This document shows, in pieces, positions 46,686 to 56,395 of a stretch of DNA of 64,000 nt. The position numbers and the translations under genes were made by a program. The notes beneath the pieces were generated by a model. It worked only from the letters and a program-made list of their open reading frames with translations. It searched no databases and was not told where the DNA came from. The stretch covers positions 17,914,185 to 17,978,184 of the forward strand of contig NW_004454180.1 in assembly GCF_000283155.1 (NCBI RefSeq). The letters run 5' to 3'. Position 1 is the stretch's first letter; the number at the start of each line of letters is the position of its first letter. This stretch comes from Ceratotherium simum simum (Eukaryota; Chordata; Mammalia; Perissodactyla; Rhinocerotidae).

Positions 46686-47755
46686 GGAAACCTAACTTTA
46701 TTTCATACGAATAAAACATAATTACATTGAAGGAGAAATAACGTAAATAACTTTTCAACACAGTATTTTAACTCTATACCCTCAGTCTAAAGATGTAAAT
46801 ACTCTAAGTAAATATTAAACTCTAGTTAGAAAGTGTGTTTATCACAGTGGTACGGATCAGCAATTCTGAAACTGTTTTCTACATATTATAGGATTGAGCA
46901 AATGACTAATACATATTGCAGATAATACAAATATATAATGAGAGGAGATGAGAATGAATGCTGTGGTGATGAATTCAAAATGGAGTTATCAGTATGAACT
47001 CACAGTTTTCAATATATAAATAGACTGATGTAAATATGTGTGTATGTATACGTAATATAATTTATTTATCTACATACTTCTTAGCTCTGTCCAGTAAAAG
47101 AGCCTAGAAGCAAAGACACCCAAGGAACAATGAGCACATTTCGCATCCAGATCTGGGTTCTGAAATACCATTCCCCACTAAAGGGAACTGGAGACATCCA
47201 CCCCTGACTATGATGGATAAGTGGTACTGGACCAGCCCTTCTTCCCTCAAAATATATGAAATGTCTTTCAGATGTTAATCAACAGGTAGTGACAGACTGA
47301 TCTGGGAGCACTGACTGTTCCAACTTTCTTTCTGAAGGCACTTTACAGGCTGGGGGTTAGGCAGGAAGACCTAAATAGACCAAGCACAGCGGTCTTCCTG
47401 ATATGTGGAGATGCGAGTTCGCAGAGGCTGGGTAGCTGGAAATTGCAGGACAGGGAACTGGAGAGGAGAGAGCCTCTCAGAGAAAGAGCTCCAATAACCT
47501 GCACGGAGTTCCTGTAAGCTTTAAGTTGAAATCATCCATTCATAGGCAATTATCAGAGAAAGAATATCAACAGGGAGCTGTGGCCTAAACAACTCATGGT
47601 GTTCACATTATAACCAGCAGGAATCAAGAAAATATACAGAACACCCCGAACATTCAGTAAAGATATCAAAAACCTTAACAAGGCTCAAAAGGGTCAGGCA
47701 GACCCTCCAGAAAAGTAATCACCAGCTGGAACAAAACAACACTTTAAAAAAGACA
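46686..47755. other. AUH intron 3, partly LINE-like
   Basis: 47270-47755 is purine-rich and resembles an L1 5' leader (AGTTCGCAGAGGCTGGGTAG, ACCAGCAGGAATCAAGAAAA, TAACAAGGCTCAAAAGGG). I am unsure of the family. The rest is unassigned. Confidence 0.4.
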
Positions 47756-47759
47756 CCCA

Positions 47760-47994
47760 GGGGCTGGCCAGGTGGCATAATGGTTAAGTTCGCACACTCC
47801 GCTTTGGCAGCCCGGGGTTCTCAGGTTCAGATCCTGGGCATGGACCTACGTGCCACTCACCAAGCTGTGGCGGGCATCCCATATATAAAGTAGAGGAAGA
47901 TGGGCACGGATGTTAGCCTAGGGCCAATCTTCCTCAGCAAAAAGAGGATTGGCAACAGATGTTAGCTCAGGGCTAATCTTCCTCACCAAAAAAA
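47760..47994 (+). mobile_element. ERE2-type SINE
   Basis: Head GGGGCTGGCCAGGTGGCATA, a mutated B box (GGTTCAGATCC), two-module GTTAGC tail and poly-A. Duplication AAGACACCCA at 47750-47759 and just after the tail (47998-48007). Confidence 0.93.
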
Positions 47995-48007
47995 AAAAAG
48001 ACACCCA

Positions 48008-48600
48008 AAAGGGGTTGGCCTAATGTCAAAAAACAAAACCAATTTACAGATATCTCATATAATTCAAGAGAAGAAAATCACCAAAAATTTATAGTTAGGA
48101 AGAGATAACAAGTGAAAGTATACAATATTATTACAGATTGGTATTTAATTTACTAATTATATTGCCTTTATTTTTACTTTAGAGAATGTGAAAATACTAT
48201 CTCCATCTCTCAAATCTTATTTTGACCCCAGAAGTTCTAAAGTATTCAAATAGAAATTCTAATCAGGGGGTTTTCAGGAACCCTAAACCTCAAGATTATC
48301 CTAACTAGTAGTGGCCTTCAAATCTAGCATTCACCCAAATGACGCTATCACTGAACAAAATACTGGTACAACTGTGAGTTGTGGAGCTGTCTGCAGGATC
48401 TTGGTCAGTCACACAAGAAAACAGAGCACTTTCACTGTATGCTAAGAGCCAGCCTCCACGGGCCAGGCATCTGGCGTCTTCCTATGGAGCTCAGTGGGAC
48501 TCAGCCTTCCTCCTCCAGCTGCCGGTAAGGGCCAAGTCCCAGGGAATGGACTTGGACAAGCAGAGGAGAGAAAAGAATCGAGTCTGGACCAAGGTTAAGG
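48008..48600. other. AUH intron 3, no recognised element
   Basis: Unassigned. An 86-codon frame at 48381-48641 lacks recognisable similarity. Confidence 0.4.
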
Positions 48601-48604
48601 ATAG

Positions 48605-48799
48605 TACAGCCTGCAAGCCAGTCTGCACCCAGTTTTTGTAGGGCCCTCAAGCTAAAAATGGTCTTCACTTTCTTCTAAAGCATTGTAAAAATTAAAAAAT
48701 TAAAAACAACCAAAAAAAAGAATATACAACAAAGAATGTCGGAAGCCCACAAAGCCTAAAAAATCTGACCCTTTAGTGAAAAAGTTTGCCGAACCCTCA
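48605..48799 (+). mobile_element. hAT-type DNA transposon fragment
   Basis: CCCAGTTTTTGTAGGGCCCT, AGCTAAAAATGGTCTTCAC, CACAAAGCCTAAAAAATCTG and AAAGTTTGCCGAACCCTC follow the body and right end of a hAT-Charlie-like family also present at 27153. Confidence 0.7.
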
Positions 48800-49390
48800 T
48801 CCAGACTAACTCTGGTTCCCAAGGAAACCCCCCAGAAAGCTAACTGTGCTGCTAAATATCAATTGCCAGAAGCAGACTGATAAAAATTCATTTTTTTTTT
48901 TCTAATTTTTTCAGCTCCGCCTCTCTAGCTGCTGGAGCTCTACCGAATCTGACCCAGGGTCACGGGTTGAATTACACTCCCTTGCCTCATGTAAGAGGAA
49001 CCTTCTACATGGAGGACCTCTTCTGCCTCCACTGCCCCCCAGTACCCTCCCCGCCACCAAAGGCAGCATGACCTAACTGGGCAGGCCTGGAGAGGTGACA
49101 GGGAGAACAGCCCAGGCCAGCCACCTCTGGCTGAGCTGCCCACCCTTTAGATGGGTCTATCCTCTGCTCACCCCAACAGGGCAGCTCTGCTCCTCCAAAG
49201 CATGCCTACTGCAGAAAGGTAAGTTCAATAAGGGTTAGGGAGGAGAGCAGAACTTTAACAAGTCACTCTTCTTCAGCCCACAAGCCACCTCACAGGTACT
49301 GTATCAAAATATAAGCTTGTTTTACTTAACCACGACACTCTGCAATGTCACTTTCTCAACAACCAAGATTTTTCAATTCTTCATCCCATG
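48800..49390. other. AUH intron 3, no recognised element
   Basis: Includes a moderately GC-rich patch at 48910-49200 with no exon support. Confidence 0.4.
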
Positions 49391-49675
49391 AACCATTTTG
49401 TTAAGTACCTTCAATGGGCCAGGTACTGTTCTGGCAATGGGCCCCTGCCCTAATTCCAGGTAATGAGTTTATGTGCAGGAGAAGTAGATTGATAATACAC
49501 AAGTAAAAAATAAATTCAGGAACTGAAAAGTGCAAAGATGAAGCTAAAATAGGAAAATGTGACAGAGGGTGGGGGGAAGTAGAGAGGCCTGCTTTGGCTA
49601 AAATGACAGGGGAACAACTCCCTAAGGAGCTGACATTTGAGCAGAGGCCTTTCCAAGCAAAGGGAACACTGAGTA

Positions 49676-49805
49676 CAGTCATGCATCACATATCGATGTT
49701 TCAGTCAACAATGGACCACAGATAATGATGGTGGTCCCATAAGATAAGTACCACATAGCCTAGGTATATAGTAAGCTATACTATCTAGGTTTGTGTAAGT
49801 ACAGT
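49676..49805 (-). mobile_element. Tigger-like MITE, first half
   Basis: CAGTCATGCATCACATATCG to GTTTGTGTAAGTACA. It continues at 50579-50669, so the MITE was split by the LTR between them. Confidence 0.85.
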
Positions 49806-50076
49806 AGGGGAGGAATAAATTTTCCTCTTCTCTTCTAGGTTCTTCCAGCTGGTCTAAGAATTAACTTGACCAAATAACTCACCAAGATGACCAAAGCCCT
49901 CACCTTAAATACCAGTCTCAGCTAAAGACAGAAGATGTTGGGGGTGGTGAGAGTCAGAAACTTCAAAAGGAAGGAAGGCAATTCACAGGTAGGTGAAAAG
50001 GAGCAAATGTTTGGAAAACAAGTGTTTGGCCACATAGAAACAGAAGAACACAGAGGGGAGTCCAAGGTTTTGGACT

Positions 50077-50120
50077 AGGAACCTAGGAAAGCCAAGGAAC
50101 CTAGGCTTTCCTAGGTTCCT
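50077..50120. repeat. perfect 17-bp inverted repeat (hairpin)
   Basis: AGGAACCTAGGAAAGCC at 50077-50093 is followed, after a 10-nt loop, by its exact reverse complement at 50104-50120. Confidence 0.95.
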
Positions 50121-50268
50121 CCCTGTCTACAACCTAGTTCACGCTACGCTAAGGTGATAGTTCGCCTCCTAAGACAGGTATTTTAATCTGAATTCTTTTA
50201 GGCAGTTAAGGGACAGGTAACAAGAAAAACTTGCTGAGTCTTTTGTTTCTTAAAAATAATCAGCATAT

Positions 50269-50514
50269 GGGAGCTGGTGGCCCAGTGGCACAGCAGTTAA
50301 GTGTGCACGCTCTGCTTCAGTGCCCCGGGGTTCACAGGCTTGGATCCTGGGCACGCACCGACGCACCACTTGTCAAGCCATGCTGTGGCAGCGTCCCATA
50401 TAAAGTAGAGGAAGATGGGCATGGATATTAGCCCAGGGCCAATCTTCCTCAGCAAAAAGAGGAGAATTGGCATTGGATGTTAGCTCGGCTAGTCTTCCTC
50501 ACCAAAAAAAATAA
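50269..50514 (+). mobile_element. ERE2-type SINE inside the LTR
   Basis: Head GGGAGCTGGTGGCCCAGTGG CACAG, two-module GTTAGC tail and A-rich end. The duplication AATAATCAGC lies at 50255-50264 and 50516-50525. Confidence 0.9.
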
Positions 50515-50578
50515 TAATAATCAGCCTAAAATAATCCTGTTAAAAGAGACAAATTTGGGGGTGGCAAATTTTGTTCCC

Positions 50579-50669
50579 CTTCAGTACACTCTATGATGTT
50601 CATACAACAATGAAACCGCCTTATGCAGTTCTCAGAACATATCACCATTATTAAGTGACACGTGACTGT
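50579..50669 (-). mobile_element. Tigger-like MITE, second half
   Basis: GTACACTCTATGATGTTCAT to GTGACACGTGACTG, completing the copy begun at 49676. TA follows the end. Confidence 0.85.
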
Positions 50670-50807
50670 ACAATGAATCTGAGAGGAGAAAGAGCTTTGT
50701 CTAGCAGAGAACAAGAGCTGCAGGACAGAGTAGAATGGACAAGAGGGAGAAAGGTGGAAGACAGGGCAGGAGAAGGTGAGGTGGCCAGAGTAGCAAGACC
50801 TATACAC

Positions 50808-51210
50808 TTGGTATCAGTTTCCTACAAATAACTACAACTTTAGTGGAATTATCCTTCAGTTCAGGTCCCCATCTAAAATGAGTTGGCAGGGCTGCGTTCT
50901 GGAGGCACTACAGAAAAATGAGTTTCCTTGCCTTTCCCAACTTTTAGAAGCTATCCACATTCCTTGGCTACATGACTCCTTCCCATCACCATTTCTCCTT
51001 CTCAGATTCTAATCCTCTTGCCTCCCTCTTATACAGACCCTTGTCTTTATATTGGGCCCACTGGATAATCCAGGATGAGTTCCCCATCTCAAGATCTTTA
51101 ACTTATTCATATCTGTGATGTCCTTTTTGCCACAAACATCACATATTCATAGGTTTCAGGGATTAGGACATGGATGTCTTTAGGCGACCATAATTCAGCC
51201 AACCACACAT
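50808..51210 (-). mobile_element. ERVL-MaLR LTR (MLT1/MST type), diverged
   Basis: Plus-strand order ATCAGTTTCCTACAAATAAC, GAGTTGGCAGGGCTGCGTTC, GGATAATCCAGGATGAGTTC, CCCATCTCAAGATCTTTAAC and a right end near GCCAACCACA is a reversed MaLR LTR like that at 1988-2436 but more decayed. Confidence 0.8.
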
Positions 51211-51381
51211 TTTATTTCTGATGATTATTCACAGCAGAGGAGTGAGGTGATCCACATTTTTTAAGATCACCTGGGCCACTCTGTGGGGAACGTGTTATAG
51301 TGGGGCAAGAGTGGAAGCAGAGAGATCAGTCAGTACGTTATTACTAATATACACTTCCAATTTCCTAAAAAGAAAATAGCA

Positions 51382-51622
51382 GGGCCAGGCCCACGGCCTA
51401 GTGGTTAAGTTCGGCACGCTCGGCTTCCGATGCCTGGATTTGGTTTCCAGGCATGGACCTACACCGCTCATCGGCGGCCATGCTATGGCAGCGACCCACA
51501 TACAAAATAGAGGAAGACTGGCACAGATGTTACCTCAGAATCTTCCTCAAGCCAAAAGAGGAAGATTGGCAACAGATGTTAGCTCAGGGTGAATCTTCCT
51601 CAGCAAAAAAAGAAAAGAAAAA
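51382..51622 (+). mobile_element. ERE2-type SINE, diverged
   Basis: Head GGGCCAGGCCCACGGCCTAG TGGTTAAG, B box decayed to GGTTTCC, two-module tail (ATGTTACCTCAGAATC and ATGTTAGCTCAGGGTGAATC), A-rich end. The target duplication is not clear. Confidence 0.85.
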
Positions 51623-51789
51623 GAGTATCTACAGAGCATTAAATATTACTTAGGTAGTATTTTTTAAAAATGGAAATAGGGTCAGAAATGAATTAGCAAC
51701 AGTCAATAATTATTATTTCCTCAGAAAGGAGATGAGTACTCAGTCATTTTTAATGGCATCTCTGGCATTTTCAAATGAAGAAATTAAAA

Positions 51790-53440
51790 TCAAAGTAATT
51801 ATAATATTAAAAGTTTTTATTAGGAAAGAAGAAAGGCATGAAATCAATAATCTAAGCTTCCATCTTAAGAAGCCAGAAAATGAAGAGTAAATTAAACTTA
51901 AAGCAAACAGAGGAAAGAAAATAATAAAGAAATCGATCAAAAAGAAAAAAAAAAAATCAATAAAACCAAAAGCCAGTTCTTTGAAAAGATCAAGGAAAGT
52001 AATAAATGTTTTGAGAGAATTTTTAAGAAAAAACACACATATTATCAATATCAAAAATGAAAGAGGAGACATCACTATAGATTCAATAGATATTAAAAGG
52101 ATAATAAAATATTACGAACAACTTTATGCCAATAAATTTGGAAACTTAGATAAAACAGATAATTTCCTTAAAAGACACAAATTACCAAAACTTAAAAAGA
52201 AATGGATAACTTGAATATCCCTATAACTACCAAAGAGATTAAATTCATAGTTAAAAATCTTCCCACAAGAGAAAACTCCTAGATCAGATTGCTGTGTTGG
52301 TGAATTTTACCAAACAACTAAGTAAGAAATCATACCAATTTTATACAAACTCTTCCAGCAAAATAGAAGAAACAAAGTTGGAACACTTCCCAATTCATTT
52401 TTCAAGACCAGCAACACCCTGACACCAAAAACAGACACAGACATTATAAGAAAACTACAAACCAATTTCCCTTATGAACATAGCTGCAAAATTCCTCAAC
52501 AAAATTTTAGCAAATCAAATCTGGCAATATATAAAAGCGTTAATATATCACGATCAAGAAGGATTCATTCCAGGAATACAAGGTTGTTTAATATTTTATA
52601 ATCAATAACTCACCATATTAAGGGACTGAAAAAGGAAAACTATATGATCATCTCAATAGATGCAAAAAAAAAAAAAAAAGAGATTTGACAAAATTCAACA
52701 TCTATTTATGATAAAAGGAAAAAACAAAAACACCTCAGCAAACTAGGAATAGAAAGTTTTCAACCTGATAAAGTACATCTACGAAAAAACTACAGCTAAC
52801 ATTATACTTAATGGAGAACGACTGAATGCCTTCCCCTAAGGTTGAGACAAGGCAAGGATGGACATTCTCACCACTTTTATTCAACACTGTAACAAAGGTC
52901 CTAACTGATGTAATAAGATAAGAAAAAAATAAAAGGCCAACATACTGGAAAGGAAGAAGTAAAACTGTCTTTATAGCAGATGACTTGACTATCTATACAG
53001 AAAATCCCAGGAAATCTATGAAAATGAATTCCTAGAACTAAAAAGTGAGTTTAATAAGGTTGCAGAATACAAAGTCAGTATATAAAAAATCAATCACATT
53101 TCCACATGCTAGCAATAAAAAATTGGGAGTCTAAATTAAGAAATGCCATTTACAGTAGCATCAAAAAATACGAAATACTCAGGAATAAACTTAACCAAAT
53201 ATGTCCAAGACTTGTACACAGTAATTGAGACAGTGAATAGCATATATATATATATGGTATATATATATGCTGGGTATAACTCACACATATATGGTCAATT
53301 GATTTTTTAGAAAGGTCCAAACATAATTCAATGGAGGAAAAGTTAGTCTTTTCAATAAATGATACTGGAAGAATTGGATATGCATAAGCAAAAAAAAACA
53401 AGAAAAGCCCTATGGTATAACAAAAAATATATTTTGTCTT
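51790..53440 (+). mobile_element. L1 ORF2, first part
   Basis: Sense L1 ORF2 with AAAAGCCAGTTCTTTGAAAA, GAAAGAGGAGACATCACTAT, TTATGCCAATAAATTTGGAA, ACCCTGACACCAAAAACAGA, GGATTCATTCCAGGAATACA and AAATCCCAGGAAATCTATG in order. Short open pieces remain (51981-52214 encodes RRIIK-type and FGNLDKTDNFLKRHKLP). The two acidic residues of the RT box fall in GCAGATGACTTGAC near 52977, an ADD. The element resumes after the LTR pair at about 54965. Confidence 0.85.
53241..53272. repeat. (AT)n microsatellite
   Basis: Two TATATA runs separated by GG, self-complementary across the centre. Confidence 0.9.
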
Positions 53441-53976
53441 TGTCATGGGATACTGGAACAGAGCTCTTAAAACCCTTGGAATTTCCTGAGTGATAGAAAT
53501 GTTTCCTATTTTTATTCATAACGAGCCCCTCTCAACCATACCTGAGTTTATGTTAGTGAGGAGACGGCTGGAGAACCCTTTAATAGCTTCAGGATGGAGG
53601 CTGGTCACCAGAAAGACCAAGACATGATTAGAGGGTTGAAACTTTCAGCCCCACCCCTCAAGCTCTGGGGAGGGGAGAGGCGCCAGAGACTGAGTTCAAT
53701 CACCAATGGCCAATGATTTAGTCAATGGCAGCTATGTAATGAAACCTCCATAAAAAATCATAAACAATGGGGTTCAGGGAGCTTCCAGGTTGCTGAGCAC
53801 ATGTGTTGGGAGGGTGGCATGCCCAAGAGGACATGGAAACTCGGCAACATCCCCCACCCCAATCTTGCCCTATGTGTTCTACCATTTTGCTGTTCCTGGG
53901 TTGTATCCTTTATAATAAACCAGTAACAGTAAGTAAAGCACTTTACTGAGTTCAGTGAGTCAATAGAGCAAATCCT
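53441..53976 (+). mobile_element. ERV LTR, plus strand, right end truncated
   Basis: Starts TGTCATGGGATACTGGAACA. Then CTTGGAATTTCCTGAGTGAT, AGAAAGACCAAGACATGATT, GGCCAATGATTTAGTCAATG, ATGTAATGAAACCTCCATAA, GCTGTTCCTGGGTTGTATCC and TTTATAATAAACCAGTAACA (AATAAA signal at about 53913). It stops abruptly near 53976, where a related LTR begins on the opposite strand. Confidence 0.75.
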
Positions 53977-54930
53977 ATCCTGACACCAAATGTGTGAAGG
54001 TTTTCCACACTAATTCTCCAATTCTCTGACACCAACTGGGTATCGAACAATTAAATTCAATTCTGACGCTCACTCCCAAAGTCAGCACAGACCCTACCGA
54101 TTAAGGGCTCAGTCCCATGAGACTGCTTTCACTTCAGATGCCAGTCACAAGGCCCAGAGGCCACCCATACATCTGAACAGCTAGCTATAAATTCAAGAGT
54201 TCCCATAAACCCCTCAGGTTCAATAATTCACTAGAATGACTTACAGAACTGAGGGAAACACTTTACAGTCATACATCACAATGACAGGGATACGTTCTGA
54301 GATATGTGTCGTTAGGCAATTTCATTGTTGGGCAAACACAAACCTAGATGGTACAGCCTACTACACATCTAGGCTATATGGTACTAATCTTCTGGGACCA
54401 CCATCATACATATGGTCCATCACTGACCAAAATGTCATCATGTGGCACATGACTGTACTTACATTTACTGGTTTATTATAAAGGATACAACTCAGGAACA
54501 GCCAAATGGAAGAGATACATAGGGCAAGATATGGGGAGAAGGGCCACAGAGCTTCCAGGCTGTCTCTGGGTACACCACCCTCGCAGCACACTGATGTGTT
54601 CACCAACCTAGAAACTCTCCAAACCTCAATGTTTATGGGTTTTTATGAAGTTTTCATTACATAGGCACAATTGATTATATCATTGGCCTTTAGCGATAGA
54701 ACTCAATCTCCAGGCCCCCTCCCCTCTCCAAAGGTTGGGGGAGCGGGGCTGAAAGTTCTAACCCTGTAATCCCAGGGTTGATTTTTCTGGCAACCAGCCC
54801 TCATCCTAAAGCTACCTAGGGGCCCAAGCCTTGAGACATCTCATTAGCATACAAAAGGCACTTTTTTCACTCAGGAAATTCCCAGGGTTGTAAGGGCTCC
54901 ATGCCAGGAACACAGGGAAAGATCAAATAC
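53977..54930 (-). mobile_element. ERV LTR, minus strand, same family, with MITE inside
   Basis: Reversed order of the neighbouring LTR: GGTTTATTATAAAGGATACA, ACTCAGGAACAGCCAAATGG, TTTTATGAAGTTTTCATTAC and TCAGGAAATTCCCAGGGTTG. It also holds the part beyond the poly-A signal that the first copy lacks (53977-54262, CTGACACCAAATGTGTGAAG to ACTTACAGAACTGAGGGAAA). The MITE at 54266-54455 interrupts it. Confidence 0.75.
54266..54455 (+). mobile_element. Tigger-like MITE inside LTR, TA duplication
   Basis: CAGTCATACATCACAATGAC to CATGTGGCACATGACTG, with TA on both sides (54264-54265 and 54456-54457). Confidence 0.88.
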
Positions 54931-54964
54931 ATATTTTATTATACCATAATAACTAAATCCACAT

Positions 54965-56395
54965 CTTGCAACATATATAAAAATTAACTCAGAATGCATG
55001 ATAGGTCTAAATGTCAAACATAAAAACTAAAAAACTTCTAGAAGAAAACAGAGTTTGAGAAAATCTTTGTGACTTTGGAGTAGGATAACATTTCTCAGCT
55101 CAAAAAATAAGTATAAACCATAAAAGAAAACAAATTGATAAGTCAGACTTCAACTGAAAAACTTTTGCTCTTCAAAACAAACTGTCAAGAAAAAGGCAAG
55201 CCATAGAGTGGGAGAAATACTTGCAAAACATGTATCAAGAATATACAAAGGGCCGGCCCCGTGGCTTAGCAGTTAAGTGTGCGCGCTCCGCTGCTGGCAG
55301 CCTGGGTTCGGATCCTGGGCGCGCACCAACGCACTGCTTTTCCGGCCATGCTGAGGCCGCGTCCCACATACAGCAACTAGAAGGATGTGCAGCTATGACA
55401 TACAACTATCTACTGGGGCTTTGGGGGAAAAAAAAAAAAAAAAATTAAAAAAAAAAAAAAAAAAAGACTATATAAAGAACTCCGCAACTCAATAAGACAA
55501 CCTAATAAAAACATGGGCAAAAGATCTGAACAAACTCTTCACCAAAACAGATATACAGGTGACAAAAAAAAGCACCAGAAAACATGCTCAAAATCATTAT
55601 TCATTAGACAAATGCAAACTAAAACCACAATGACATATAACTACATACCCATTAGGATGTCTAAAATTAAAAAGACTGACAATATCAAGTGTTGACAAGG
55701 ATATGGGACACCTGGAACTCTCACTTATTGCTGGTGGGAATGCAAAATAATACAGCCACTCTAGAAAACAGCTGGCAGTTTCTTATATAACTAATTATAC
55801 AGTAATAATAAAACCCAGTAATTTCACCCCTAAGCATTTACCCAAGAGAAATAAAAACATGTTCACAAAAAGACTTAATGTGACTGTTTATAGAAGCAGT
55901 ATTTACAAAAGTCAAAATACCGGAAAAACTCAAATGACCATCAACTGCTAAGCAGGTAAACAAATTGCGGTATATCCATACAATGGACTACTCAGCACAT
56001 AAAATGAATACTCAGCAATAAAATAAAAATCATACTCAGCAACAAGACGAAACTACTGAAACATACAACATAAGTGAACCTCAAAGCACTATGCTAAGTG
56101 AAGGAAGCCAGATAAAAAGACCACCTACAGTAGGATTCCATTTATAAGACATCCTAGAAAAGGCAAACCTACAGTAATAGCAAGGAGGTCAGCGGTTCAA
56201 GGGGTCAGAGTAGGGGAAGAGACTAACGACAAACGGGCACAAGAAAGCTTTTTAAGTGATGAACATGTTCTATATCACAACTGTGATCATGGTTTCAACA
56301 TCTGTCAAAACTCATCAATTACATACTTAAAATTGGTACATTTTATTGTAATTCATACCTCAATAAAGCAAATTTTTTGTAATTTCAAAAAATGA
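54965..56395 (+). mobile_element. L1 ORF2 end and 3' UTR, second part
   Basis: AAAATTAACTCAGAATGCAT, AAACTTCTAGAAGAAAACAG, ACTTTTGCTCTTCAAAACA, GCAAATGCAAACTAAAACCA, TATTGCTGGTGGGAATGCAA and TTGTAATTCATACCTCAATA AAGC follow the ORF2 end and 3' UTR, continuing the piece ending at 53440. Confidence 0.85.
55250..55463 (+). mobile_element. ERE1 SINE inside L1
   Basis: GGGCCGGCCCCGTGGCTTAG, B box GGTTCGGATCC, tail CTATCTACTGGGGCTTTGGG and a long impure poly-A (about 55429-55465). The flanks AGAATATACAAAG and AGACTATATAAAG are a decayed duplication. Confidence 0.92.

Larger units (their letters stand above)
49806..50583. mobile_element. solo LTR-like element inserted in a MITE
   Basis: The borders are GTAGGGGAGG on the left and TTCCCCTTCA on the right, and the MITE sequence GTACA is duplicated on both sides (49801-49805 and 50584-50588), suggesting a 5-bp target duplication. 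About 530 bp without the ERE inside it. The TG/CA ends and 5-bp duplication suggest an ERVL/MaLR-like LTR, but I do not recognise the family. A TATTTAAG box on the minus strand near 49912 hints at minus orientation. Confidence 0.6.
49395..51345 (-). mobile_element. LINE2 (L2), antisense, host of nested insertions
   Basis: Three separated pieces read as the reverse of one L2: 49395-49675 (GGGCCAGGTACTGTTCTGGC, AGGAGCTGACATTTGAGCAG, CAAGCAAAGGGAACACTGA), 50672-50806, and 51212-51345 (CAGCAGAGGAGTGAGGTGAT, AGATCACCTGGGCCACTCTG, GGGCAAGAGTGGAAGCAGAG). The gaps are filled by the interrupted MITE and by a MaLR LTR. Confidence 0.8.

Noticed and set aside
53441..54930. A complete provirus between the two LTRs
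   Set aside because: The LTRs are on opposite strands and directly adjacent, so there is no internal gag-pol-env region.
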